DNA of 64,000 bases from the NCBI RefSeq assembly GCF_035918155.1, contig NZ_CP109327.1, positions 1,240,001 through 1,304,000 on the forward strand. The letters are read 5' to 3'. The stretch is from Streptomyces sp. NBC_01591. GTDB lineage: Bacteria; Actinomycetota; Actinomycetes; Streptomycetales; Streptomycetaceae. The position numbers and the translations under genes are program-made. This document shows positions 1 to 8,716 of the stretch, piece by piece (position 1 is the first letter of the stretch; every line of letters begins with the position of its first letter). Under the pieces are notes generated by a model. It worked only from the letters and a program-made list of their open reading frames with translations. It was not told the origin of the DNA and did no database searches.

Positions 1-1820
1 TCGTAGCCGGCCAGCGCCGTTCCCTCCATGTGTCCCTGAAGGAGTACGAGCCTGCCGTTTGCGACGCCCATCGGCACGGCGGGGCCGTTGACCGCGATGG
101 GCCTGCCCAGTGTCCCCGAGGCGCGGTCGACCGTGTACAGGGTGGGGTGGCGCACCTCTGAGGCATCCACCTCCACATCCGTCGCACACATCGCGAAGAG
201 CTGCGGGCCCACCGGGACGGGACCGCACTGGGTGCCCGGGGGGAACGGCGTCTTCCACGCAACCCTACCGCTGTGCGCGTCCCGGGCCTCGAAGCGGGAG
301 TTGGAAGCGTCGACCGTCACAACGGCGGAGCCGACCACAATGGCGTCCTGAGTCCGACCCGTGACGGCCTTCGACTGGGCGCCGGACGGCACGGACCACA
401 GCTCCCGGCCATTGTTCGCGTCGATGGCCACCACCTCACTGGGAGGGTCCTGCGGGGCGTCCTGGGCTGCGAAGCGGTAACCGAGCACCGTGTCGTCGGT
501 GGCGCCCACCAGGTGCATGCCCTGGACGGGGACGCCCGGACTCTTCGCCGTCCACACCCGCGAGCCGTCCAAGGCCCTGATACGGGTCGCTACAACACCG
601 CCGCCCCCGCAGAACAGCGCGTCGCCGCGCGCGACGCAACGCAGCTCGTCGGGGATGTCCTCGCTACCGCCCAGCACAGTCTTGCGCCACGGTCCGAAGC
701 CGTCCGGAAGTGCGGCACCCGGCGCCGCAACGCTGGTGCCCTGGTCGCCGCCGCTGTTTCCCCCAAAGCCGCCCGTCTTCAGCGCGGTGACTCCCCCGCC
801 GATCGCTGCCACCGCGACCGCGGCCGCGAGCACGGGACGCCATCGGCCACGCAGACGGCGGCCGATGGGGGTGCCAGTGCTTCCTGTATCGGGACCGGCC
901 GGGGCGGTGGTCGGGGCAGTCGGCGCCGGGGTGGCCCGCATCGCGAAGTGATGCTGGGTGATCATGTCGCGGGTTCGGCCCGCGCCAGCCCCGTTCGCGT
1001 CGGTCCCGCCGAGGTCGGCAGGCAGGTCCCGCAGCAGCACGAGGAGTTCGTCCGCCGAGGGGCGCCCCTTGGGCTCCTTGTCCAGGCACGACTCGACGAC
1101 CGCGCGCAAAGCCACCGGCACGGCACCCAGCGACGGCTCCTCGTGCACCACCTGATACGCCGTCATGTATGGGCTGTCCGCGTCGAAGGGCCCGTGGCCC
1201 GTCGCTGCGTACACCAGCAGCGTTCCCAGGGAGAAGACATCGGACCGCGGCCCCACACCACGCGGCGCCTGCAACTGCTCCGGCGACATGAAGGGCGGCG
1301 TACCGATGACCCGTCCTGTCATCGTCAGCGTCTGCTGGTCCACGGCGCGCGAAATGCCGAAGTCGATGACGCGTGGGCCCTCGGGCGAGAGCACGACATT
1401 CGAGGGCTTCAGGTCACGGTGGACGACCCCCACCCGGTGGATGTCGCGCAGCGCCTCCGCCAGCCCGATGGCGAGCCTCCTCAGCTCCGCTCCGTTCAGC
1501 GGGCCCTTCGTCGCGATGTGCTGGGCGAGCGTGTGCCCCTCGATATAGGTCGTCGCCATCCACGGCTGCTCGGCCTCAGGAGCAGCGTCGACCACGGCGG
1601 CGGTGAACGCGCCGCTCACCCTCCTCGCCGCTGCCACCTCCTGCCGGAAACGGATGCGGAACTCGTCGTCCCCCGCGAACTGCTGGTGGATCAGTTTGAT
1701 CGCGACAGGTCGCCCCGAACTCGTACGGGCCAGAAAGACCGTGCCCATACCACCCGAGCCGAGCCGCGCCTCAAGCGGATAACCGCCGATCTCTGCTGGA
1801 TCACCTCCGCGCAGCGACAC
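1..1820 (-). CDS. Ser/Thr protein kinase with C-terminal PQQ-like beta-propeller (partial, runs off the window)
   Basis: Hanks-type kinase, predicted to phosphorylate Ser/Thr residues and to be anchored in the membrane. I translated it by hand on the minus strand from a GTG at 1818-1820, preceded by GGGAGG. The N-terminus reads MSLRGGDPAEIGGYPLEARL, then the glycine loop GSGGMGTVF, VAIKLI (catalytic Lys), HRDLKPSNVV (catalytic loop) and IDFGIS (DFG). A hydrophobic segment near 800-840 would be the single membrane span. The rest shows repeats such as ALDGSRVWTA, AIDANNGRELWSV and ARDAHSGRVAWKT, typical of PQQ/quinoprotein propeller blades, placed outside the membrane as a presumed sensor. The 3' end lies beyond position 1, so total length is unknown. 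Domain calls are firm; ligand and substrates are unknown. Confidence 0.9.
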   Translation of the reverse strand, partial: MSLRGGDPAEIGGYPLEARLGSGGMGTVFLARTSSGRPVAIKLIHQQFAGDDEFRIRFRQEVAAARRVSGAFTAAVVDAAPEAEQPWMATTYIEGHTLAQHIATKGPLNGAELRRLAIGLAEALRDIHRVGVVHRDLKPSNVVLSPEGPRVIDFGISRAVDQQTLTMTGRVIGTPPFMSPEQLQAPRGVGPRSDVFSLGTLLVYAATGHGPFDADSPYMTAYQVVHEEPSLGAVPVALRAVVESCLDKEPKGRPSADELLVLLRDLPADLGGTDANGAGAGRTRDMITQHHFAMRATPAPTAPTTAPAGPDTGSTGTPIGRRLRGRWRPVLAAAVAVAAIGGGVTALKTGGFGGNSGGDQGTSVAAPGAALPDGFGPWRKTVLGGSEDIPDELRCVARGDALFCGGGGVVATRIRALDGSRVWTAKSPGVPVQGMHLVGATDDTVLGYRFAAQDAPQDPPSEVVAIDANNGRELWSVPSGAQSKAVTGRTQDAIVVGSAVVTVDASNSRFEARDAHSGRVAWKTPFPPGTQCGPVPVGPQLFAMCATDVEVDASEVRHPTLYTVDRASGTLGRPIAVNGPAVPMGVANGRLVLLQGHMEGTALAGY

Positions 1821-1958
1821 TCTTCCCGACCTCCCGTCCCCCGTGCACCTCTGCCACCACGGGCCTGCGTACCTGTCCTGCACACAAACTAGCCGCAGGG
1901 CAGTACGGCAGAGCAAAGCGGGTGACGAACAAGGAGCCCAGGGCTGCTCCCGTGCCGC

Positions 1959-2005
1959 ACACGACGAAGCCCCGCCAAGAGGAGCATGGCGGGGCTTCGT
2001 CGTGT
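1959..2005. terminator. Strong perfect hairpin, likely terminator
   Basis: The left arm acacgacgaagccccgcca (1959-1977) is a perfect 19-bp inverted match to 1987-2005, with a 9-base loop. There is no T-tract, as is usual for Streptomyces terminators. It may act in both directions. Confidence 0.7.
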
Positions 2006-2024
2006 CGTGGAACACCGCATGCAG

Positions 2025-2053
2025 AACCCCGTCGGCACAAGCCGACGGGGGTT
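2025..2053. terminator. Second hairpin 20 bases downstream
   Basis: AACCCCGTCGGC (2025-2036) pairs with GCCGACGGGGGTT (2041-2053) around an acaa loop, with one bulged G. Together with 1959-2005 it forms a tandem hairpin, probably a double terminator, although a conserved RNA structure is also possible. Confidence 0.55.
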
Positions 2054-2477
2054 CGTGACCTCTCACACGCTTATCACCAGCCGCCCACACTGTGCAGGCA
2101 CCACGGACAGCACCCCAGCAGAAGGGCCGGCGGCCTCTTCGCCAGCGGATCAAGATCCGGGCCATTCCCGGACCATCGCCGCACAGCATGGCTCAGAAGC
2201 CGCCGTTCTGGCTGGCCATCAGGGCAATGCGCCGTGTACCACCAGCAGACGAAGAACCTGCTGGCCGCCTTCGCCCACCCTGCCGCAGCTACGCACGCTG
2301 CTCACTTGGTGCGGCCGGAGTCCCTCCCCCTGACGGCAAGGAGGGGACGAGAGGGGGACGACGCTTCAGCGGCCCGGAAACAGGTGCCGACCTGGGCGAA
2401 CGCGAGAACTCACCACCACTCGCACCAAAGCGGGAGGTCGCACTGCCCCCAGTCCCGGCTCACCTGCCGCGATCCTG

Positions 2478-4628
2478 TCATTCCCGGTCGAAGGAGAGCC
2501 ATGTACCGGCGAGGTCCTGCTGACCCGCCCCAGGCCTGGACCAGTCGCAGACACCGTACGGGAAGATCGCCTTCAGATCCTGGAACTGACCGTCGGTCAC
2601 CGGCACTCGGTAGTCGGAGCGGATCACGGGCCGCTTGCGGCACTTGACGATGTCGTTGGCCACATCGGCTCCGGCGACCATCCGCGGCGATGTCCACACC
2701 GGGTAGAGGGTGTTGCACTCGGTGTTGTCGATGCCCTCGACCTGGGGCTCCGCGATCTTCTTCGCACCGATGCCACGGGTCCAGCAGGCGTCCGTGAGAC
2801 CCTGCGGCCGGTGGCGGACGATCTTCTCGATAGGGGCGTCGTTGCCGGAGTCTCCCTTGATGCCGGTGAGCCACCGGTCCATGTCGGACAGCATCCCGGC
2901 GAGAGTGAATCCGTGCCCGTTGGCGCGGGTGAGCATGACCTGGTTGGCGTGGGTCCCGTTGGCCTTGTCCAAGCGCGCCCGGGTGGAGAAGGAGTGGAAC
3001 CGCATGTGCATGTCGCCGGCCGACGCGTCGTCCGTGTAGTCGCGGTAGTCGATGATCGGAACGTCGGCGAGGCCGCCACCGCCGTTCAGCATGCGGCCCG
3101 TGCGGTAGGCCGTCCGTACCGCCTTGAGATCGGCGACGGTGCGCTCCGCGGCGGGCTTGGCGTCGTCGTCGAGGCCACCGATGCGCCGGTTCAGGTCGAT
3201 GAACTGGTCCATGTCGATGGTCCCCTTGTTCAGGGCCTCAAGTCCGTACTGGATACCGGTGTTGTCGAGCGGCCTGCGCGCCTTTCCGGTCTCCGGTACC
3301 TCGCCGTAGACGTTCACGGTGTGGCTGTAGACGTCACAGCGGGCACCGTCCGGGTTGGTGTCGGGGTCGTAGCGCTGTCCCTCGGGCAGCTGGGGCGGGC
3401 AGAACACCGTGGGGTCGATACGGCCGCCTGCGCGGGCCAGGCTGCCGATGCTCTCCCACTTGCCGAACCCGGAGACCGCCCTCTGCTGCTCCTTGGTGAA
3501 CGCGTCCGGCGCGACATCCTTGAAGTAGTGGTTCAGGAGCTGGGCGTCGCTGAGCGTCTGAATCGTCCCGAAGCCGACGTCGGGGAAGCTGCAGCCGGAG
3601 AGGATGCCGTCCAGCAGGCCCGGGTAGTTGTCGGCGATCTGGTGGGTCTGGTACGAGCCGCCGGAGCAGCCGTTTCCGATGGTGAAGGCCGGGTCGCCGT
3701 ACGTCTCCACGAAGCGTTCCTTGACCATGCTCATGGTCTCGGCGGCCAGCAGGTCGTTGCAGTTGTTGCCGAAGACGTTCAGCGTGGACGATGCGACGCC
3801 GTAGCCCTTGCTCAGATACGTGTCGTTCATGATGCCGACGGTGTTGCGGCCCTGGACGTACCAGCCGCCGTTACAGCCCCCGCCGAAGCCGTACACGAGG
3901 CGCCCGTTCCAGCCCGGCCCACGCTGCAGCGGGTCGGGGGTGCCGGACATCGGGTCGTGCAGGATGGCCGTCTCGTAGATGCCGCGGTTGATGGTGCCGG
4001 TCTCGACGCGGACGATGTACGGCACCTTCGTGCCCGCGCTCGTCGTGGCGGTCGCCAGGTCGGCGGGACGGTCGTTCGTGTCGGGCAACGGAACGAACTT
4101 GCCGGCCGTGGTGCGATACATGTAATCGACGCGGGTCTTGACCGAGCAGTCCTTGTCGATCGGCTGCCCGAGGGTGCCGCCGGTGACCGTCTTGAACTCG
4201 GCGGTGTCACAGACGAACGGCTGCTCGTGCGGCCCGGCGAACACCGGCCCCGTGATGGGGTGGTTCTTCAGGGTCAGCTGTCCGGAGTCCGCGCCCTGAG
4301 CCCTGGCCGTGAGCCTGTTGTCGCCCTTGGACAGCTCCTTCACCACGCCCATCAGCGCGTTTTCACCGGAGGGCCGGAAGCTCGAGGTCACGTCCCGGCC
4401 GTCCACCTCGACCCGGACCGTGTCGGCCGCTATGGGGGCGGGCACCTCGACACGTATCAGGGCGTCGTCTCCCGACACCACGCCGGGCCGCGACGACACG
4501 GCCGTCACCTGCAGCTTCTCGCGTTCCTGGCTGCCGGCCGGCGTCGCTGACGCGCCTACCAGCACGCCCATGAACGCTACGCCGACAAGGCCCAGTTCGA
4601 CTGGTCTCGCGGCTCCTCTGAACGACAC
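2478..4628 (-). CDS. Secreted tannase/feruloyl-esterase-like alpha/beta hydrolase (DUF6351 family)
   Basis: Predicted secreted hydrolase of about 716 residues. The frame stays open up to 4808, but a GTG at 4628 begins a typical signal peptide (basic start, then LGLVGVAFMGVLVGASATPAG) and has AGGAAGTGAGG upstream, so I prefer that start. The stretch IGNGCSGGSYQTHQIADNYP carries a nucleophile-elbow Ser (G-C-S-G-G), followed by PGLLDGILSG, the arrangement seen in tannase-type hydrolases. A conserved Asp (DYRDYTDD) and a late His (RANGHGF) could complete the triad. Many Cys residues suggest disulphides. The name DUF6351 is from memory. Substrate is unknown: a plant ester or a polyester are both possible. 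It appears monocistronic. Confidence 0.75.
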   Translation of the reverse strand: MSFRGAARPVELGLVGVAFMGVLVGASATPAGSQEREKLQVTAVSSRPGVVSGDDALIRVEVPAPIAADTVRVEVDGRDVTSSFRPSGENALMGVVKELSKGDNRLTARAQGADSGQLTLKNHPITGPVFAGPHEQPFVCDTAEFKTVTGGTLGQPIDKDCSVKTRVDYMYRTTAGKFVPLPDTNDRPADLATATTSAGTKVPYIVRVETGTINRGIYETAILHDPMSGTPDPLQRGPGWNGRLVYGFGGGCNGGWYVQGRNTVGIMNDTYLSKGYGVASSTLNVFGNNCNDLLAAETMSMVKERFVETYGDPAFTIGNGCSGGSYQTHQIADNYPGLLDGILSGCSFPDVGFGTIQTLSDAQLLNHYFKDVAPDAFTKEQQRAVSGFGKWESIGSLARAGGRIDPTVFCPPQLPEGQRYDPDTNPDGARCDVYSHTVNVYGEVPETGKARRPLDNTGIQYGLEALNKGTIDMDQFIDLNRRIGGLDDDAKPAAERTVADLKAVRTAYRTGRMLNGGGGLADVPIIDYRDYTDDASAGDMHMRFHSFSTRARLDKANGTHANQVMLTRANGHGFTLAGMLSDMDRWLTGIKGDSGNDAPIEKIVRHRPQGLTDACWTRGIGAKKIAEPQVEGIDNTECNTLYPVWTSPRMVAGADVANDIVKCRKRPVIRSDYRVPVTDGQFQDLKAIFPYGVCDWSRPGAGQQDLAGTWLSFDRE

Positions 4629-4869
4629 GACGGAACTCGCCTCACTTCCTGGAGTCGGAAATTCGTGCTCAGTGTGCGGACGCGGGCCGTGGGCCCGCCG
4701 GGACGGTGATGCGCATGTCCCGTTGTCATGGTGTGCGGCTTCCCAGCCAAAAACCGGAAGGGGCCCGCTCCTTGTCCGGCGTCCTGTTCGGTACCGGATG
4801 GGACACAAGGGTTGTACGCGGCCCTCGATTCCGCGGGGGCGGGACCGATCGCCGACCGGCCCTGCGCGG

Positions 4870-6012
4870 CTACCAGTTGGTGAACGCCCCGTCCGCCGTG
4901 CGCAAGTGCGGGCGCTCGGCCGCCGCGGCCTGGTACCGGCGCGCCGCCTCCCGGTCGATGTCGACGCCGATGCCGGGGAGTTCGCTCAGCTCCACCCGAC
5001 CCGGCAGGATCGTCGGCCGCGCGGTGAAGAGGGCGGCGATGGCCGGATCGGGGTCGGTCTGGTGCTCCTGGATCGCCACATTGGGGCAGGCCAGGTTGAG
5101 TTGGAGCGAGGAGGCGGCAGTGACCGGGCCGAGCGGGTTGTGGGTGGCGAGTTTGATGTGGTGAGTCTCCGCCATCGCCGCGATCTTCTTCGCCTCGGTC
5201 AGGCCCGCGGCCACGCCGACATCCACGCGCGCGTAATCGATGAGGTCGTCCTCGATGAGTGTCCTGAACTCCCATTTGGAGCCGTACTGCTCACCTGCGG
5301 CCAGTGGTACGCCGGTGCGGGCCCGCAGCATGCGGTAGCTGTCCGGGTTCTCACAGCGCAGTGGGTCCTCGACGAAGTACGGGCGGGCCGCCTCGATCTC
5401 CCGGCACAGGGTCAGCGCCTCCGGCGGATCCAGGCGCGTATGGACGTCGAGGATCAGCTCCACCTCGTCGCCGACCGCATCCCGCACCTGGTGGAAGAGG
5501 TCGACCGAGTCGCGCAGGCAGCGGCGGGCGTCGAGCGTGCCGTCGGCGTCGTGCGGCGAGGCGAACCGCAGATGGCGCCAGCCCTCGGTGACCAGGTCGC
5601 GGCAGCGGTCCAGGAACCACGCGCGGTCGTGGTAGCCGTCGCCGACATGCACATAGGCGGGTACATGATCACGCACCCGGCCGCCGAGGAGCTCATGCAC
5701 CGGTACGCCGAGCGCCTTGCCGCGGATGTCCCAAAGGGCCACGTCCACCGCTGCGATGGCGGCGCCGAGTATGCGGTCGGCGGGGAAGAACCCGCGACGG
5801 AACATGACCTGCCAGAGGTGCTCGATCCGTCGCGGGTCCTCGCCGACGATCAGCTCAGCGAGGTGCTCGAGACCGCCCGCGACCGCCCGTTGGCGCGACC
5901 TGATGCCGACCTCGCCCAGGCCGTGGATGCCCTCGTCGGTGTCGACCACGACCAGCATCATGCTGTCGCCGTGGTCGGGGAGAGTCAGCACTTCCAGGCC
6001 GGTGATCTTCAT
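4870..6012 (-). CDS. Enolase-superfamily sugar-acid dehydratase (mandelate racemase / galactonate dehydratase type)
   Basis: A 380-residue protein of usual family length. After the capping domain, the barrel shows the three metal ligands in order: LDVHTR (Asp), FVEDPL (Glu) and AGEQYG (Glu). ATHNPLGP carries the catalytic His of the galactonate-dehydratase-like branch. These enzymes abstract the proton alpha to a carboxylate and eliminate water from an aldonic or uronic acid to give a 2-keto-3-deoxy acid. The gene is divergent from the LacI gene across a shared 235-base control region, so it probably handles the acid made by the importer/oxidase operon to the right. Exact substrate (galactonate, gluconate, fuconate and others) cannot be read by eye. 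Confidence 0.85.
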   Translation of the reverse strand: MKITGLEVLTLPDHGDSMMLVVVDTDEGIHGLGEVGIRSRQRAVAGGLEHLAELIVGEDPRRIEHLWQVMFRRGFFPADRILGAAIAAVDVALWDIRGKALGVPVHELLGGRVRDHVPAYVHVGDGYHDRAWFLDRCRDLVTEGWRHLRFASPHDADGTLDARRCLRDSVDLFHQVRDAVGDEVELILDVHTRLDPPEALTLCREIEAARPYFVEDPLRCENPDSYRMLRARTGVPLAAGEQYGSKWEFRTLIEDDLIDYARVDVGVAAGLTEAKKIAAMAETHHIKLATHNPLGPVTAASSLQLNLACPNVAIQEHQTDPDPAIAALFTARPTILPGRVELSELPGIGVDIDREAARRYQAAAAERPHLRTADGAFTNW

Positions 6013-6025
6013 TCCACTCCTCTAT

Positions 6026-6168
6026 GAAAACGTTCCCGCAATTTCAGTGCCGTTCTTGAGAACACATCATCGGCAGCAGTCGAGCCGAAGCGCAAGACCC
6101 GTGCATGCAGAAGGTTTCCCTCGATGAAATACTCCTGACACACGTCTTGACACGCCCTGGGAACGTTC
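6026..6168. promoter_or_regulatory. Divergent control region with two LacI-type operator candidates
   Basis: Between the dehydratase and the LacI gene, two copies of GGGAACGTT occur: inverted at 6028-6036 (read as aacgttccc) and direct at 6159-6167, the second inside the palindrome GAACGTTC (6161-6168). AACGTT-centred palindromes are typical LacI/GalR targets. A TTGACA at 6147-6152 could be a -35 box for the rightward gene. This placement would let the regulator control both directions and itself. Confidence 0.45.
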
Positions 6169-6247
6169 GCAAGCATCAACCGCATTCGCAGGGTCCAGAT
6201 GCGAGGCGACCGGGGTCCCCCGGCTCAAGACGACGAGGAGGCCGTTC

Positions 6248-7249
6248 GTGGCAGTAACGATCCGGGAGGTGGCGAGCGCCGCGGGCGTCTCGGTGTCGAC
6301 GGTGTCCCGTGCGTTCACCGCACCCGACCAGGTGCAGCCGACGACGCGGCAGCGCATCCTCGACGCCGCGGCCAAGCTCGGCTACTCCCCCAACCCGGCG
6401 GCCCGTTCACTGCGCGGCGGCGGCACCGGAACGCTCGGCCTGATCGTCCCGGACATCGCCAACCCGTTTTTCCCGCCGATCATCAAGGCGATGCAGGCCC
6501 GCGCCCGGCACCTGGGCTACACGGTCCTGGTCGCCGACAGCGACGAGCGCGAGGCGGACGAGCTGGCCGCCATCGCGGCCGTATCGAAGCGGGTCGACGG
6601 CCTGATCCTGTGGGCCTCCACCCTCACCGAGGACCGGCTCCATGAACTCGCGGGCCGGATGCCGCTGGTGGTGGTGAACCGTCATGTGCCGGGCATCCCC
6701 GAGGTCCGGATCTCACTGTCCGCCGGCATCGCGCAGGCCGCCGAGCAGTTGAAGGCGTACGGCCATCGGCGCTGCGTCTTCATCAACGCGTCCCGCGCCG
6801 AGCTGAGCCGCGGCAAGTCCATCCAGGAGTCCTTCGAAGCGCTCGACCTCTCCCTGTCCGAGCTCGGCCCGTACGAGCCGCGGTTCGAGACGGGTGTGCA
6901 CGCCGCCACCCTCGTCGCCGCCCACGAAGCGACGGCCGTGATCGCCCACAACGACCTGGTCGCCCTCGGCGTGCTGCACCAGATGGCCAACCTCGGCATG
7001 AGCGTGCCGCGCGACGTCAGCGTCATCGGCATCGACGACACGCTGCTCGCCTCCGTCTCCACCCCCAGCCTCACCACGATCAGGATCGACCCCGAAGAGA
7101 TCGCCACGCGCGCGGGGGACCTCTTGATCGAGACGATCGCGAGCACAACAGGCCGCACTGGAAAAGGACTTGAAGTCACTTCCCCGTTCGTGGAGATCGG
7201 CTCCCGCCTGATCCCCCGCGCCTCGACGGGCCCCGCACCCGCCCACTGA
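6248..7249 (+). CDS. LacI-family transcriptional regulator
   Basis: A 333-residue repressor. The N-terminal helix-turn-helix reads TIREVASAAGVSVSTVSRAF, with the hinge ARSLRGGGTGTLGLIVPD, followed by a periplasmic-binding-protein-like effector domain ending in the family signature DVSVIGIDDTLLA...PSLTTIRID. The GTG start at 6248 has GAGGAGG six bases upstream. It stands between the divergent dehydratase and the ABC importer operon, and is presumed to repress both until a sugar or sugar acid binds. Length and domain order are normal. Confidence 0.95.
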   Translation: MAVTIREVASAAGVSVSTVSRAFTAPDQVQPTTRQRILDAAAKLGYSPNPAARSLRGGGTGTLGLIVPDIANPFFPPIIKAMQARARHLGYTVLVADSDEREADELAAIAAVSKRVDGLILWASTLTEDRLHELAGRMPLVVVNRHVPGIPEVRISLSAGIAQAAEQLKAYGHRRCVFINASRAELSRGKSIQESFEALDLSLSELGPYEPRFETGVHAATLVAAHEATAVIAHNDLVALGVLHQMANLGMSVPRDVSVIGIDDTLLASVSTPSLTTIRIDPEEIATRAGDLLIETIASTTGRTGKGLEVTSPFVEIGSRLIPRASTGPAPAH

Positions 7250-7329
7250 TCCACGGCGCACACCACCACAACGAGCAAAGCACCGCACTACACCGCACCG
7301 AGACCACTCCTGCCCTTCTTGGAGCCGTT

Positions 7330-8709
7330 ATGCCCAGAAACTCCCGCTTTGCGGCCATACTTGGCTGCATGGCGCTGACCGCGACCCTCGCGGGCTGTTC
7401 CTCCCTCACCCCGAGCAGCGCCGGCGGGGACGGCGATCTCGTACTGCGGGTGCAGGGCATGCCGCCGGCCACCGACAAGCCGGGGCTCGCCCTGTTCAAG
7501 AAGCAGGTGGCCGACTTCGAGAAGGCCAACCCGGGCATCAAGGTCAAGGGTTCGACCACGGTCTTCGACCCGCTGACGTTCTCCGCGAAGCTGTCCGGCG
7601 GCAATGTCGAGGACGTCATCAAGGTGCCGCTGACCGAGCCGCAGCGGCTCATCCAGCAGAAGCAGGTGCAGCCGATCACCGGGCAGCTCAAGGAGTGGGA
7701 GCACTTCAAGGAGTTCAACCCTCAGGTCCTCCAGCCGCTGACCGACAGCGCCGGCGACGTGTACGGCGTACCGCAGAATCCTTACGCCCAGGGCCTGGTC
7801 TACAACCGCGAGCTCTTCGAGAAGGCCGGCCTCGACCCCGACAGGCCGCCGACCACCTGGGCGGAAGTCCGTACCGCCGCCAAGAAGATCAGCGACAGTA
7901 CCGGCAAGGCGGGCTTCGTCCACGAGTCCAAGGACAACCAGGGCGGCTGGCAGCTGACGATGCTGTCGTACGCCTTCGGTGGCGAACTGGAGAAGGAGCA
8001 GGGCGGCAAGTACACCGCCACGCTCACCGGGGAGCCGACGAAGAAGGGGTTGCGGCTGCTCAAGGACATGCGCTGGAAGGACGATTCGCTCGGCAAGACC
8101 CTGCTCAACAATCAGAACGACGTGATCAAGCAGTTCGCGGCCGGGCAGGTCGGCATGTTCATGGGCAGCCCGGGGACGTACCGACTGGCGAAGATGCAGT
8201 TCGGCATGGAGAACACCGACGCCTTCGGAGCGGCCCCGATGCCGCAGTCCGGCGGCGACGCGACACTCACCGGCGGCGACATCTACATGGTCCCGAAGTC
8301 CGCCGACAAGAAGCATGCGGCAGCCGCCGTCGAGTGGCTGACCTTCGCCTACGCCAAGCCGCAGTACAGCACCGACATGGCCGCCGAGCAGGCCAAGGCG
8401 CTCTCTGCCGACCCGAAGTCCGCGGTGGGCGTTCCGACGCTGCCGGTCTTCGACAAGAAGCGGCAGACCGAGATCGACGCCGCGATCAAGCCGTACGTCA
8501 ATGTGAAGCTGCAGAACTTCAAGCCGTACATCGACGGCCTCTCCACGCTGAAGCTGAAGCCGGAGCCGCCGTACCAGGCGCAGAAGCTGTACACCGCGCT
8601 CGACCCGGTGGTCCAGGCTGTGCTCACCAAGCGCGACGCAGACATCGACGCCCTGCTGGCCTCGGCCGAGAAGGACGTCAATGCCAAGCTCGCCGCGGAC
8701 CAGAAGTAG
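7330..8709 (+). CDS. ABC transporter sugar-binding lipoprotein
   Basis: A 459-residue extracellular solute-binding protein of family 1. The signal peptide ends in the lipobox LAGC (Cys near residue 23), so it should be lipid-anchored outside the membrane and deliver an oligosaccharide or sugar acid to the two downstream permeases. The body shows the usual landmarks, for example YNRELFEKAGLDPDRPPTTWAEV and the GDIYMVPKSADKKHAAAAVEWL region. It is the first gene of an operon of six running to 16066. Ligand unknown. Confidence 0.93.
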   Translation: MPRNSRFAAILGCMALTATLAGCSSLTPSSAGGDGDLVLRVQGMPPATDKPGLALFKKQVADFEKANPGIKVKGSTTVFDPLTFSAKLSGGNVEDVIKVPLTEPQRLIQQKQVQPITGQLKEWEHFKEFNPQVLQPLTDSAGDVYGVPQNPYAQGLVYNRELFEKAGLDPDRPPTTWAEVRTAAKKISDSTGKAGFVHESKDNQGGWQLTMLSYAFGGELEKEQGGKYTATLTGEPTKKGLRLLKDMRWKDDSLGKTLLNNQNDVIKQFAAGQVGMFMGSPGTYRLAKMQFGMENTDAFGAAPMPQSGGDATLTGGDIYMVPKSADKKHAAAAVEWLTFAYAKPQYSTDMAAEQAKALSADPKSAVGVPTLPVFDKKRQTEIDAAIKPYVNVKLQNFKPYIDGLSTLKLKPEPPYQAQKLYTALDPVVQAVLTKRDADIDALLASAEKDVNAKLAADQK

Positions 8710-8716
8710 CCGGCCC

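Larger units (their letters stand above)
1821..2477. other. Intergenic region with two strong hairpins and no supported gene
   Basis: This 0.66-kb stretch lies between the kinase (leftward, start at 1820) and the 3' end of the secreted hydrolase gene. It carries the two inverted repeats annotated separately. None of its open frames looks like a protein: compositions are Arg/Pro/Ser-rich and no motif is recognisable. The kinase promoter should lie in the first part, but I cannot point to clear -35/-10 boxes. Confidence 0.5.

Noticed and set aside
273..1892. 539-codon plus-strand open frame
   Set aside because: Antisense to the Ser/Thr kinase, whose catalytic motifs are unmistakable on the minus strand.
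2811..4550. 579-codon plus-strand open frame
   Set aside because: Antisense shadow of the secreted hydrolase at 2478-4628, which has a signal peptide and nucleophile elbow.
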